Translations under genes and position numbers: made by a program
The notes under the pieces: model-generated
What the model was told of the DNA's origin: nothing
Databases searched by the model: none
Seen by the model: only the letters and a program-made list of their open reading frames with translations
In this document: positions 34,620 through 44,068 of the stretch, one piece after another
Layout: each line of letters begins with the position of its first letter
How positions within the stretch are numbered: position 1 is the stretch's first letter
Origin: RCIO01 sp965232405
Lineage (GTDB): Bacteria; Pseudomonadota; Alphaproteobacteria; Rhizobiales; Rhizobiaceae
Assembly: GCA_965232405.1 (NCBI GenBank)
Contig: OZ246966.1
Location: forward strand, 1,798,001 to 1,862,000
Length of the DNA: 64,000 nt
Direction: 5' to 3'

Positions 34620-34694
34620 TGGAGCGGGCGATGGGATTCGAACCCACGACCCCAACCTTGGCAAGGTTGTGCTCTACCCCTGAGCTACACCCGC
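34620..34694 (-). tRNA. tRNA-Gly (GCC)
   Basis: A complete cloverleaf on the minus strand, 75 nt including an encoded CCA. The acceptor stem is GCGGGTG paired with CGCCCGC, the D arm has GCTCAGGGGTAGAGC, the anticodon stem-loop is CAACC-TTGCCAA-GGTTG with anticodon GCC, and the T arm has GTGGGTTCGAATCCCAT. No partner tRNA is adjacent. Confidence 0.97.
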
Positions 34695-34940
34695 TCGCGC
34701 GGCGCTGGCCGCGAGACGCGCTATATGGCTGAACTGCCCGGCGAATGCAACAGGAAATGAAGGCGATGATTCGGTGGCCGCCGGAACCGTCGCAAACCGC
34801 CGAGAGCGCCGCCGGCGACGGCTGTTTCGCCGGCCGTTGCGAGCAATGAGCCGAGCCGGTGGGGTTGTGGCGATGCGCCGTTTCGCACTACAGAAGCGCG
34901 GCGCAGGAAGCCTGATTTCGCGACATGGAGCGGTGCCGGT

Positions 34941-35438
34941 ATGGCAATGGGCCGTGATGAACTCATCAGCTATCTCGACGGGCTCGGAATTAAGACCACG
35001 ACCCACGATCACCCGCCGCTGTTCACGGTGGGCGAATCCGAAGAGCTGCGTGGCGAAATTCCCGGCGGGCACACCAAGAACCTCTTCTTGAAAGACAAGA
35101 AGGGCAGGTATTTCCTGCTCACCGTAGGCGAACACGCGGTGATCAACCTGAAGACGATCCATACCAGGATCGGCGCTTCGGGGCGCGTATCGTTCGGCAA
35201 TGCAGAAAAGCTGCAAGAGCTGCTCGGTGTTGTTCCGGGTGCGGTGACCATCTTCGGTCTCGTCAACGATCGGGAAGGCCAGGTAACGGCGTTTCTCGAC
35301 GCCGATCTGATGCAACACGACCAGATCAATGGCCATCCGCTAACAAATGAGGCGACCACCACCATCGGCCGGGACGATCTGGTGCGCTTCATCGAAGCGA
35401 CAGGCCACGAGGCCACTATCTTGAAACTGTCGGAGTGA
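34941..35438 (+). CDS. Prolyl-tRNA deacylase / YbaK-type editing protein
   Basis: A 165-residue trans-editing protein of the YbaK/ProX family, which hydrolyses Ala- (or Cys-) mischarged tRNAPro. Typical segments are HPPLFTVGES, GHTKNLFLKDKKG, GAVTIFGLVND and HPLTNEATTTIG. The length and the HTKNLFLKDKKG motif fit the free-standing ProXp-ala type. It lies alone between tRNA-Gly and the thioredoxin-TPR gene. Confidence 0.9.
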   Translation: MAMGRDELISYLDGLGIKTTTHDHPPLFTVGESEELRGEIPGGHTKNLFLKDKKGRYFLLTVGEHAVINLKTIHTRIGASGRVSFGNAEKLQELLGVVPGAVTIFGLVNDREGQVTAFLDADLMQHDQINGHPLTNEATTTIGRDDLVRFIEATGHEATILKLSE

Positions 35439-35503
35439 TAGCCACATTTGCGGCACCCGATGGTAAGGAAACGGACAGAAGAACGGGCAACGGGAAACGC
35501 ACG

Positions 35504-36445
35504 ATGAGTGACATGGACAATGGTACCCAGCCCGGGCTGGTTGGCGATCTGACGCCGGGGAATGATGCGCCGGCGGGCGGTTTCGTCAAGGAAACGACGA
35601 CTGCGGCCTTTCCGGCCGATGTTATTCAGGATTCGCGCAACCAGCCGGTACTCGTCGATTTCTGGGCGCCTTGGTGCGGACCCTGCAAGCAGCTGACCCC
35701 GGTTCTGGAAAAGGTGGTCAACGAGGCGGGCGGAGCCGTCAAGCTGGTCAAGATGAATATTGACGACCACCCTTCCATTGCGGGCCAGCTCGGCATCCAG
35801 TCGATCCCGGCGGTGATTGCGTTCAAGGACGGGCAGCCGGTCGACGGTTTCATGGGTGCGATCCCCGAAAGCCAGGTGCGCGAATTCATCGCCAAGCTCG
35901 GCGGCGGCCGGCAGGCGCCGAATACCGAGGATGCGCTGAAAGCTGCCGTCGAGGCGCGTGCTGCAGGCGATCAGGAAATGGCTGCGCGCATTTATTCCAT
36001 GGTTCTGGAAGCCGAACCCGACAATGCCGACGCGATTGGCGGCATGGCCGAAATGCTGGTCGAGGCCGGCAATATCGAAGCCGCCAAGGGCGTGCTCGAA
36101 AAGGCTCCCGAAGACAAGGCCGATGCGCCGGCCATCGCTGCGGTCAAGGCACGTATCACCCTTGCCGAACAGGCGGCATCACTCGGCGATCCGGCGGACC
36201 TGGAAAAACGGCTTGCCGAAAACCCCAATGACCATCAGGCGCGGTTCGATCTGGCCATGATCCAGAATGTTCTGGGCGACCGGACGGCGGCTGCCGACAA
36301 TCTCCTTCACATCATCAAGGCCGATCGCGGCTGGAAGGATGACGCTGCCCGCAATGAGCTCCTCACCTTCTTCGAGGCATGGGGACCGGAGGATGAAGCG
36401 ACGATGCAAGCGAGACGCAAATTGTCATCGCTGCTGTTTTCCTGA
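35504..36445 (+). CDS. Thioredoxin-TPR chaperedoxin (CnoX-like)
   Basis: A 313-residue protein with an N-terminal thioredoxin domain (about 38-140), the redox motif WCGPC (C58, C61), and a C-terminal TPR region (about 150-310). This order is that of CnoX (YbbN), which protects proteins from aggregation and oxidation and hands them to chaperones. E. coli CnoX has SXXC instead; here both cysteines are present, so thiol-disulfide activity is likely. The start is ATG 35504. The LON-domain and Trm112 genes follow on the same strand, a common rhizobial neighbourhood. Confidence 0.9.
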   Translation: MSDMDNGTQPGLVGDLTPGNDAPAGGFVKETTTAAFPADVIQDSRNQPVLVDFWAPWCGPCKQLTPVLEKVVNEAGGAVKLVKMNIDDHPSIAGQLGIQSIPAVIAFKDGQPVDGFMGAIPESQVREFIAKLGGGRQAPNTEDALKAAVEARAAGDQEMAARIYSMVLEAEPDNADAIGGMAEMLVEAGNIEAAKGVLEKAPEDKADAPAIAAVKARITLAEQAASLGDPADLEKRLAENPNDHQARFDLAMIQNVLGDRTAAADNLLHIIKADRGWKDDAARNELLTFFEAWGPEDEATMQARRKLSSLLFS

Positions 36446-36539
36446 GCCGTGTCGTCGGTTCGGGTATTGCGTTCGCGAGCTTGCGCGCCAGATAGTACTG
36501 GCAGGAGAGCCGAGGTCCTGACGCGGCGGATGGAGACGC

Positions 36540-37214
36540 GTGGTGCGTGCGGGTAATGCCCGATATCTGAAGAAAGGCGATTTGCCGGACACGGTGCCGG
36601 TGTTTCCGCTTGCGGCGGCGCTGCTGCTGCCCGGCGGGCGTATGCCGCTCAACATTTTCGAACCCCGTTATCTTGCGCTGGTTGACGCCGCCATCGGCGG
36701 CTCGCGGCTGATCGGCATGGTTCAGCCCAGGCTCGACGGAGCGACGCGCCGTGATGGCGAGCCCGAACTGTGCGAAGTGGGCGGCCTTGGGCGAATCACG
36801 TCGTTCAGCGAGACAGGAGACGGTCGCTATCTGGTTTCGCTGCAGGGCATCTGCCGGTTCCGGATTGAAAAGGAACTTCATTCGCGTACGCCTTACAGGC
36901 AGTGCCGCATCTTGCCGTTCCTCTCGGATCTGGATGCCGAAGCTGGCGCCGACGAGGTCGATCGCGCGGGACTGCTGCGCGCCTTCAGGGCCTATCTCGA
37001 CGCCAACGGGCTGGAGGCGGACTGGGAAAGTGTCAGCCGGGCGGAAAACGCCACCCTGGTCAATGTGCTTTCGATGATGGCGCCTTATGGCCCGGCGGAG
37101 AAACAGGCGCTGCTGGAGGCGCCCGACTTCAAGGCGCGCGCCGAAACGCTGATTGCAATCACCGAGATGGCAATTGCGCGCGACAGCGACGAACCGGGTC
37201 CGAGGCTGCAATGA
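36540..37214 (+). CDS. LON substrate-binding (N-terminal) domain protein
   Basis: A 224-residue protein consisting only of the LON N-terminal domain (FPLAAALLLPGGRMPLNIFEPRY from about 22, GMVQPR, GRITSF). No ATPase or protease domain is present. Such proteins are widespread, but the function is unknown. It starts at GTG 36540 and overlaps the Trm112 gene by ATGA. Confidence 0.88.
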   Translation: MVRAGNARYLKKGDLPDTVPVFPLAAALLLPGGRMPLNIFEPRYLALVDAAIGGSRLIGMVQPRLDGATRRDGEPELCEVGGLGRITSFSETGDGRYLVSLQGICRFRIEKELHSRTPYRQCRILPFLSDLDAEAGADEVDRAGLLRAFRAYLDANGLEADWESVSRAENATLVNVLSMMAPYGPAEKQALLEAPDFKARAETLIAITEMAIARDSDEPGPRLQ

Positions 37215-37411
37215 GCGAAGCGACGCGCAAATCCGATATCGACCCGAAGCTGCTGGAGCTGCTTGCCTGTCCGCTAACCAAGGGACCGCTGACCTGGCAC
37301 GCCGAAAAGAGCGAACTGGTGTCGAAGGCCGCGCGTCTTGCCTATCCGGTTCGCGACGGCATTCCGATCATGCTGCCTTCGGAGGCGCGGCAACTCGGCG
37401 ACGACGAATAG
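37211..37411 (+). CDS. Trm112/YcaR family small protein
   Basis: A 66-residue Trm112-like protein with LLACPLTKGPLTW and AYPVRDGIPIMLPSEAR, the usual bacterial YcaR pattern. Eukaryotic Trm112 activates methyltransferases; the bacterial role is unknown. The second zinc-binding cysteine pair is not visible. ATG 37211 overlaps the stop of the LON-domain gene. Confidence 0.88.
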   Translation: MSEATRKSDIDPKLLELLACPLTKGPLTWHAEKSELVSKAARLAYPVRDGIPIMLPSEARQLGDDE

Positions 37412-37481
37412 CAGCGTCTTCCACCTTGCCGGTTCCCGGTGTAGGGACGGAATGGAACTGATATCTGGACGCCTTGCAGCG

Positions 37482-37688
37482 ATGAAACTCTACCGACTTC
37501 TCACCGGACCCGACGATGCCAGCTTCTGCCACAAGGTGACGGCCGCGCTGAACCGCGGCTGGCAACTGCACGGCTCGCCCAGCTATGCTTTTGATGAAGT
37601 CTCAAAGACCATGCGGTGCGGTCAGGCGGTGGTGAAAGAGGTTCCGGGCAAGGAGTATGACCCGGACATGAAGCTCGGCGAGCAATAG
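37482..37688 (+). CDS. DUF1737 family small protein
   Basis: A 68-residue protein, MKLYRLLTGPDDASFC..., matching DUF1737 with the conserved CHKVTAALNRGWQLHGSP segment. Function is unknown. ATG 37482 fits the family N-terminus; an ATG ten codons upstream (37452) is possible. It ends 2 nt before the convergent metallopeptidase gene. Confidence 0.82.
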   Translation: MKLYRLLTGPDDASFCHKVTAALNRGWQLHGSPSYAFDEVSKTMRCGQAVVKEVPGKEYDPDMKLGEQ

Positions 37689-37690
37689 CC

Positions 37691-38113
37691 CTATTCGGCG
37701 TTCGCCTCGATGCTGGCCATGTCGTCGTCTGAGAGGCCGAAATGGTGGCCGACTTCGTGGATCAGCACGTGGTTGATGATGTCGCCCAGCGTTTCCTCGT
37801 TTTCGGCCCAATAGTCCAGAATGGCGCGGCGATAGAGCGTGACCCGGTTCGGCCCCTCACCGGTTTGCGGGTTCCACCGCTCTGCGATGCCACGGCCCTC
37901 GAACAGGCCAAGCAGATCGAACGGGGTTTCCAGCGCCAGATCGTCCATGATCTCCTCGGCCGGGAAATCGGCGATCTGGATGATGATCTCGCCGGTAAGC
38001 TGGCGGAAAGTTTCAGGCAGGTTGGCATAGGCCTCGAGCGCCATAAGCTCCATCTCGTCCAGTGTCGGCGACATCTGGTCGTGCCAGCCACGTGTTTGAT
38101 AAATGCGTGCCAT
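37691..38113 (-). CDS. Zincin-like metallopeptidase family protein (DUF1025)
   Basis: A 140-residue protein with the zinc-binding motif HEVGHHFGLSD near residues 118-128, of the minimal zincin family DUF1025. TLYRRAILDYW and the GRGIAERWNPQTGEG segment are typical. Activity is unproven. ATG 38113 follows GGAAGGA; a longer start at 38134 lacks such a site. It is divergent from imuA across 196 nt. Confidence 0.85.
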   Translation of the reverse strand: MARIYQTRGWHDQMSPTLDEMELMALEAYANLPETFRQLTGEIIIQIADFPAEEIMDDLALETPFDLLGLFEGRGIAERWNPQTGEGPNRVTLYRRAILDYWAENEETLGDIINHVLIHEVGHHFGLSDDDMASIEANAE

Positions 38114-38238
38114 CTCTTGTCCTTCCAGCGCCATATAGCGGCTTGAGCGCCGGGTTTCGAGGGGACCGAAGTCTATTCGGGAATCAGTGGTTTACGGGGC
38201 AGCGGGAAGATAGAGGAATAAATTCTCTTCTGTGCCGC

Positions 38239-38285
38239 TTGACTCTCGTCCGGACCTCGGGAATCAATAAGAACATAACAGGAAC
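38239..38285 (+). promoter_or_regulatory. SOS promoter: LexA box upstream of imuA
   Basis: GAAC-N7-GAAC at 38271-38285 is the reverse complement of the alphaproteobacterial LexA box GTTC-N7-GTTC. It lies 24 nt before the imuA ATG. A -35-like TTGACT is at 38239-38244, with only a weak -10 around 38262-38269, so LexA would sit on the promoter or start site. Confidence 0.85.
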
Positions 38286-38309
38286 AACCGAGCTTTCGGG
38301 ATAGGTGCC

Positions 38310-39272
38310 ATGGCTGCTCAGGCCGTGGCGCGGGAGACGCTTTGCGCCCTGCGCCGGGACATTGCCAGGATAGAGGGCCGGCTCGCCGAAAGGCTGGAGC
38401 CGCCACCGGATGCCGACATGACGGTGTTGCGGCGCGGCAGCGCGGCGGTTCGCGAGAACGGTCAGCTTGCAACCGGCGCCGAGGCTTTCGACGCCGCGCT
38501 CGACGGTGGCATTTCGCGCGGCAGCCTTTGCGAAATCCACGCCGCGCAGACCCGCAATGCCGGCGCGTCGGCCGGTTTTGCACTGGCGCTTGCGGCCCTG
38601 GCGGCAAAGGAACGGGCCGAGCGGTCGCTTTTGTGGATCGGTACGGCCGAAATCTTCCGCGAGGCGGGTCTGCCTTATGCGGGCGGTCTGGCGCAGGTTT
38701 TCGGTTTCTCGGCGCAGGAACTACTGTTCGCCGATGCGCCGAAACTTGCCGATGCCCTGTGGATCGCGGAGGAGGCGACGCGGCTTCCAGCACTTGCCGC
38801 CATCATCATCGAGCTTCGCGGCAATCCCGACAGGCTCGACCTTACCGCTACGCGCCGGCTTCACAGGCGCGCCGTCCATGCCGGCCAGCCGATCTTTCTC
38901 ATCCGCCAGGCGGCGGTTGCGGAACCGACGGCAGCACCCGTCCGGCTTGTGGTTTCGCCGGCACCCGCAGCATTGCGGGAAACACTGGCCGGGCCGCTTG
39001 AAGGGTCGCTCGGCAATCCCGTCTTTTCGGTGTCGATCGACAAGAGCCGCACGGCCTTTTCGGGTCGATTTTTCCTGGAGTGGAACCGCCATGACCTCGC
39101 TTTTCACGACCGAGGGGAAACGCATCCTCGCGATCTGGTTCCCCTATCTCGGCACGGAGCGGATCTGGCGCCAGCGGCTGGGACGGTCGTGGCGCTCAAG
39201 ACGCCCACGCAACGCGCCGCCACTGATCATCAGCCGGCACGAAAACAACACCCAGCGCATCTGCGCGCTTGA
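38310..39272 (+). CDS. imuA: Mutasome protein ImuA (RecA-like)
   Basis: A 320-residue protein of the SOS mutagenesis cassette. It is a RecA/SulA-like fold without a canonical P-loop; ISRGSLCEIHAA and WIGTAEIFREAGLPYAGGL are family segments. It supports DnaE2-dependent translesion synthesis together with ImuB. The 3' end overlaps imuB by 182 nt in another frame. The C-terminal part is Pro/Ala/His-rich and coincides with this overlap. It is controlled by the LexA box at 38271. Confidence 0.92.
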   Translation: MAAQAVARETLCALRRDIARIEGRLAERLEPPPDADMTVLRRGSAAVRENGQLATGAEAFDAALDGGISRGSLCEIHAAQTRNAGASAGFALALAALAAKERAERSLLWIGTAEIFREAGLPYAGGLAQVFGFSAQELLFADAPKLADALWIAEEATRLPALAAIIIELRGNPDRLDLTATRRLHRRAVHAGQPIFLIRQAAVAEPTAAPVRLVVSPAPAALRETLAGPLEGSLGNPVFSVSIDKSRTAFSGRFFLEWNRHDLAFHDRGETHPRDLVPLSRHGADLAPAAGTVVALKTPTQRAATDHQPARKQHPAHLRA

Positions 39273-40677
39273 CGAGCGGGCCGAGGTGCTGCGCCTCAAG
39301 CGCGGCATGGGCCTTGCCGATGCGCGGGCCATGCATCCCGATGTCGACGTGATCGAGGTTGCTCCGGACGCCGACCAGCGACTGCTCGAGGGTCTCGCCG
39401 ACTGGTGCGATCGTTATACGCCGCTGGTCGCCATCGATGGTGGGGATGCGCTGTTTCTCGATATTACAGGCTGCGCGCATCTGTTTGGCGGCGAAGCGGC
39501 GATGGTCGCCGATCTTGTGCGGCGTCTGGCCGAGCAGGGGTTCGACGCCCGTCCCGGTCTTGCCTCGACGCCCGGCATGGCCTGGGCCGCGGCGCGATTT
39601 TCACTTCCACCAGTAAAAAGCGGCGAGGAGGAAGACGCGCTCGCCACGCTGCCGCTTTCTGCGCTTCGCCTCGACCCCGCCATGCGTTCCGGCCTTGAAA
39701 GCGTCGGCCTGCGCGTTGCCGGGTCGATCATCCATGCGCCGCGTGCGCCGCTGGCGCGCCGTTTCGGCAAAACACTTATTCTGAGGCTCGATCAGGCGCT
39801 GGGCGCGGTCGAGGAGGCGATATCACCGCGTTTGCCGGTGGCGGTGCTGTCCGCCGAGCGGCATTTCGCCGAGCCGCTACTGCGGCTTGAGGATATCGAA
39901 CACATCCTTTTGATGCTGGCGATGGCACTGAAAACCGATCTGGAGCGGCGGGGCGAAGGCGCGCGGCGGCTGCAACTGGCGCTGTTCAGGGTGGACGGGG
40001 TCGTCACCCGCATCGCCGTCGGCACGTCGCGGCCGATGCGTGAGCCGGCATCCATCGGCAGGCTCTTTCATGAAAAGCTGGAGGCGCTCGGCGAGCGGAT
40101 CGACACCGGTTTCGGTTTCGACCTCATCCGCCTCGCAGTGATGTCGGCGGCGCGTTTCGAAGATGCGCAGGCCGATCTTGTCGCGGAGACGACAGACCAG
40201 AGCGAGGATATCGCGTTTTTCGCCGACCGGGTTCGCGCGCGGCTGGGAGAGCAGGCGCTGTTGCGGCCCGTCATGGTGGAAAGCCATGTGCCAGAGCGCG
40301 CGGTGCGTATTACGCCTTTTGCACTGGCAGAAGCGGAACAGCCGGCGATGGCGGTGAACGGGCAGCAGCCGGCGTCCGAAATGGCGGCAGAGCGGCCGAT
40401 ACGGCTTTTCCCCCGCCCTGAACCGGTCGAGGTTACCGCCGAGGTACCGGAAGGCCCGCCCGCCGGGTTCCGCTGGCGGCGTGCATCCTATCGCGTCATC
40501 CGGGTCGAGGGGCCGGAGCGGATCGAGCCGGAATGGTGGCGCGACGACGCCGAGACGCGCATGCGCGACTATTTTCGCGTCGAGGACATGGATGGCCGCC
40601 GCTACTGGCTCTACCGGCAGGGGCTGTATGGTGAGGCGGAAGCGCCGCGCTGGTTCATACAGGGCATGTTCGCATGA
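39091..40677 (+). CDS. imuB: Mutasome Y-family-like protein ImuB
   Basis: A 528-residue Y-family polymerase homologue lacking catalytic activity, which acts as a hub linking DnaE2 to the beta clamp. The N-terminal ILAIWFPYLGTERIW, VAIDGGDALFLDITGCAHLFGGE and GLASTPGMAWAAARF segments match. The acidic active-site residues of true polymerases are not evident. The start is ATG 39091 (upstream GGAG) inside imuA. The end overlaps dnaE2 by ATGA. Confidence 0.93.
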   Translation: MTSLFTTEGKRILAIWFPYLGTERIWRQRLGRSWRSRRPRNAPPLIISRHENNTQRICALDERAEVLRLKRGMGLADARAMHPDVDVIEVAPDADQRLLEGLADWCDRYTPLVAIDGGDALFLDITGCAHLFGGEAAMVADLVRRLAEQGFDARPGLASTPGMAWAAARFSLPPVKSGEEEDALATLPLSALRLDPAMRSGLESVGLRVAGSIIHAPRAPLARRFGKTLILRLDQALGAVEEAISPRLPVAVLSAERHFAEPLLRLEDIEHILLMLAMALKTDLERRGEGARRLQLALFRVDGVVTRIAVGTSRPMREPASIGRLFHEKLEALGERIDTGFGFDLIRLAVMSAARFEDAQADLVAETTDQSEDIAFFADRVRARLGEQALLRPVMVESHVPERAVRITPFALAEAEQPAMAVNGQQPASEMAAERPIRLFPRPEPVEVTAEVPEGPPAGFRWRRASYRVIRVEGPERIEPEWWRDDAETRMRDYFRVEDMDGRRYWLYRQGLYGEAEAPRWFIQGMFA

Positions 40678-43600
40678 ACATGCGCGCCGACATCCCCTAT
40701 GCCGAGTTCGCCGTGCAGTCGAACTTCTCCTTCCTGCGCGGCGCTTCGCGCCCCGAGGAGCTGGTGATCACCGCCGGCATTCTGGGCCATAGCGCCATTG
40801 GGCTGGCCGACCGCAACACGGTGGCGGGCGTGGTTCGAGCCTGGAGCCAGGCGAAACATCTGAAGCCGTCCGAAACGGGCAAGGCGCCGCCGGTCCGTTA
40901 TCATCCGGGCTGCCGGCTGGTCTTTGCCGACGGCACGCCGGATGTGCTTGCCTATCCGCAGGACCGCAAGGGCTGGGGGCATTTGTGCCGGCTTCTCACG
41001 CAAGCCAATATACGTGACGAAAGCGAGAAGGGCGCGCCGCTCGTCTATCGCGACGATCTTCTGGAATGGGGCGAAAACATTTCGCTTGCCGCTATTCCGC
41101 GACTGACGGGCGACACGGCCCGTGAGCTGGAGTTCCTGCATTTGCTGCGTGATCGTTTCGGCCAGTCGGTATGGCTCGCAGTCGCTCCCGATTATGGCGG
41201 CAATGACCGGTTCCGCATCGAGCAGGCGGCAAGCATGGCGGCGCGAACCAGAATGCCGCTGATGGCGATCAACGACGTGCTTTACCACAGGCCCGACAGG
41301 CGGCCGCTGCAGGATGTGCTGACAGCGGTGCGCCTCAACACGACCGTTGGCAATGCCGGACATGCGCTGCATCAAAATGCCGAACGCTGCCTGAAGCCGC
41401 CGACGGAAATGGCGCGGCTTTTTCGCAATTTTCCCGAGGCGCTGGCCGAGACCGGCCGGTTCGCCGCAACGCTCGGCTTTTCGCTGGCCGAGCTCAGCCA
41501 CAACTATCCGGAAGAGACATCGACGCCCGGTCTCGATCCGCAGACCGAGCTGGAGCAGCTGACATGGGAAGGGGCGAAAGAACGCTATCCGAACGGTTTT
41601 CCGGAAAAACTGCCGGACATGATCCGGCATGAGCTGGGTATCGTCGCGCAGAAGAAATACGCCCGATATTTTCTGACCGTGCGGGATATCGTCCAGTTTG
41701 CGCGGCGCAAGGATGTCGACGTTCTGTGCCAGGGGCGGGGTTCGGCAGCCAATTCCGTCATCTGCTATTGCCTCGGCATCACCGAGGTCGATCCTACCCT
41801 GACCGACCTTCTGTTCGAACGGTTCGTTTCCACAGAACGCGACGAGCCGCCCGATATCGATGTCGATTTCGAGCATGAGCACCGCGACAAGATCATCGCT
41901 TATATCTACGACAAATACAGCGCGAAACGCACCGCGCTTGCCGCGTCCGTCGTCACTTATCGCGGCCGTTCGGCAATGCGCGAAGTGGCCAAGGCGATGG
42001 GCCTGTCCGACGACATCCAGTCGGCACTTTCAGGCTCGATCTGGGGCTGGTCGGCCTCTCATCTTGGCGAGCGGGAGGCCAAGGCGGGCGGTCTGGCGAA
42101 GGACGATCCGATGACCAGAAAGGTCATGGATCGCGCCAACGAAATTCTGGGTTTCCCGAGGCATCTGTCCCAGCATGTCGGCGGTTTCGTCATCACCAGG
42201 GACCGGCTCGACGAGATCGTGCCCATCGTCAAGACGGCAATGGACGAGCGCAAGATGGTCGAGTGGGACAAGGACGATCTGGATACGGTCGGTCTGATCA
42301 AGGTCGATGTTCTGGCGCTCGGCATGCTATCGTGCCTGAAGCGCTGTTTCGATCTTCTTCATGCGCATTACCGGGCCGACTGGCCTGAAATGCTGACGCT
42401 CGACACGATCCCCAAGGAAGACGCCCGGGTCTACGACATGATCTGCCGGGCCGATACGCTGGGCGTGTTCCAGATCGAAAGCCGGGCGCAAATGTCGATG
42501 CTGCCCCGGCTTAGGCCGCGCTCATTTTACGATCTCGTCATCGAGGTCGCGATCGTGCGGCCCGGCCCCATCCAGGGCGATATGGTGCATCCCTATCTGC
42601 GCCGCCGGGAAGGCAAGGACCCGGTCGAGTTTCCGAGCCCGGAAATGGAAAAGATCCTGAAGCGGACGCTGGGCGTGCCGCTGTTTCAGGAACAGGCGAT
42701 GAAGATCGCCATCGACGCCGGCGGGTTCACGCCAAGCGAGGCGGACCAGCTGCGCCGGGCCATGGCGACCTTCCGGCGCAACGGCACGATCGAGAACTAT
42801 CGGGACAAGCTGATCGAGGGGATGATTGGCAATGGTTACGACAAGGAATTCGCCGAGCGCTGCTTCAGGCAGATCGAAGGGTTCGGCGATTACGGCTTTC
42901 CCGAAAGCCACGCCGCATCCTTCGCGCTGCTGGTCTATGCCTCATGCTGGTTCAAGACCTTTTATCCCGACGTCTTTTGCGCCGCGATCCTGAACTCGCA
43001 GCCAATGGGCTTTTATGCGCCGGCGCAGCTGGTGCGCGATGCGCGCGAGCACGGGGTCGAGATCAGGCCGGTCGATGTGAACCACTCGATGTGGGATTCG
43101 ACACTTGAACCGGGCAATTTCGATCCCGCCGATATTGCCGACCGCCATTCCGAGATGCGCGGGATAATCCGCAGCAAACATGCCCTGCGGCTTGGCATGC
43201 GGCGGATCAAGGGGCTTTCGGAGGACAGTATCGAGACATTCGTGACGCGGCGCGGCGATGGATATGTATCGGTGCGCGATGTCTGGCTTCGCTCGGGGCT
43301 CAATGTCGGAGAGATGGAAAAACTGGCGGAGGCGGACGCCTTTCGTTCCATTGGCCTCGATCGACGCGAAGCGCTCTGGCAGGTCAGGGCGCTGGACAAG
43401 GCAAATGCTGCCGAGCGCCTGCCGCTGTTCGAGCGGCCGACGCTTGCGCTTCGCGACCATGAGCCGGTTGTGGAACTGCCGATCATGCCGCCCGGCGAGC
43501 ACGTCATTCACGACTACCGGTCGCTTGGCCTGTCGCTCAAGGCGCATCCCGTTTCGTTCTTGCGTGAGCGGTTGAACGGTGCCGGCATCACACCGAATTC

Positions 43601-44066
43601 GGCCTTGCCTTCGGTTCCCGACGGCCGGCGCGTTTCCGTTGCCGGGCTGGTTCTGGTGCGGCAACGGCCGGGCAAGGGCAATGCAATCTTTCTCACGCTG
43701 GAGGACGAAGGCGGCATCGCCAATGCGATTGTCTGGCACCGCAAGTTCGAGCGCTTCCGCCCGATCATCATGGGCGGGCGGTTTATCCGTGTCGGCGGCC
43801 GTCTCCAGTCGGAAGCCGGCGTCATTCATATTGTCGTCGACCGCATGGAGGATATTTCCTCCTGGCTCGGCGCTCTATGCGAAGGGGCTGCGGACATCGA
43901 GACGCGCGCCTATGCGGACGAGGCAAAAAGTGGCGGTCCAGATTCGCGAGGAAAGTCTCGCGCATATCGAAATATTCTGATTGTCGATGAAAAGGACACT
44001 TCAACGCAGGAAAATCGGTACCGTCACGCAAAAAGTGTCATGCCCAAAGGCCGAAACTTCCACTGA
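40674..44066 (+). CDS. dnaE2: Error-prone DNA polymerase DnaE2 (ImuC)
   Basis: A 1130-residue C-family polymerase alpha for damage-induced mutagenesis. The N-terminal PHP domain (YAEFAVQSNFSFLRGASRPEELV) is followed by the palm motifs QGRGSAANSVICY and DEPPDIDVDFEHEHRD, and by a C-terminal OB-fold (about 980-1060, RRVSVAGLVLVRQRPG). The end MPKGRNFH is the family tail, so the gene is complete. It is followed by a duplicated-sequence scar (44069-44675). Confidence 0.96.
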   Translation: MNMRADIPYAEFAVQSNFSFLRGASRPEELVITAGILGHSAIGLADRNTVAGVVRAWSQAKHLKPSETGKAPPVRYHPGCRLVFADGTPDVLAYPQDRKGWGHLCRLLTQANIRDESEKGAPLVYRDDLLEWGENISLAAIPRLTGDTARELEFLHLLRDRFGQSVWLAVAPDYGGNDRFRIEQAASMAARTRMPLMAINDVLYHRPDRRPLQDVLTAVRLNTTVGNAGHALHQNAERCLKPPTEMARLFRNFPEALAETGRFAATLGFSLAELSHNYPEETSTPGLDPQTELEQLTWEGAKERYPNGFPEKLPDMIRHELGIVAQKKYARYFLTVRDIVQFARRKDVDVLCQGRGSAANSVICYCLGITEVDPTLTDLLFERFVSTERDEPPDIDVDFEHEHRDKIIAYIYDKYSAKRTALAASVVTYRGRSAMREVAKAMGLSDDIQSALSGSIWGWSASHLGEREAKAGGLAKDDPMTRKVMDRANEILGFPRHLSQHVGGFVITRDRLDEIVPIVKTAMDERKMVEWDKDDLDTVGLIKVDVLALGMLSCLKRCFDLLHAHYRADWPEMLTLDTIPKEDARVYDMICRADTLGVFQIESRAQMSMLPRLRPRSFYDLVIEVAIVRPGPIQGDMVHPYLRRREGKDPVEFPSPEMEKILKRTLGVPLFQEQAMKIAIDAGGFTPSEADQLRRAMATFRRNGTIENYRDKLIEGMIGNGYDKEFAERCFRQIEGFGDYGFPESHAASFALLVYASCWFKTFYPDVFCAAILNSQPMGFYAPAQLVRDAREHGVEIRPVDVNHSMWDSTLEPGNFDPADIADRHSEMRGIIRSKHALRLGMRRIKGLSEDSIETFVTRRGDGYVSVRDVWLRSGLNVGEMEKLAEADAFRSIGLDRREALWQVRALDKANAAERLPLFERPTLALRDHEPVVELPIMPPGEHVIHDYRSLGLSLKAHPVSFLRERLNGAGITPNSALPSVPDGRRVSVAGLVLVRQRPGKGNAIFLTLEDEGGIANAIVWHRKFERFRPIIMGGRFIRVGGRLQSEAGVIHIVVDRMEDISSWLGALCEGAADIETRAYADEAKSGGPDSRGKSRAYRNILIVDEKDTSTQENRYRHAKSVMPKGRNFH

Positions 44067-44068
44067 GT

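Noticed and set aside
38467..39090. 208-codon N-terminal extension of ImuB
   Set aside because: The extension is the third-frame shadow of imuA, Arg/Ser-rich, whereas ATG 39091 has a ribosome site and matches the ImuB N-terminus.
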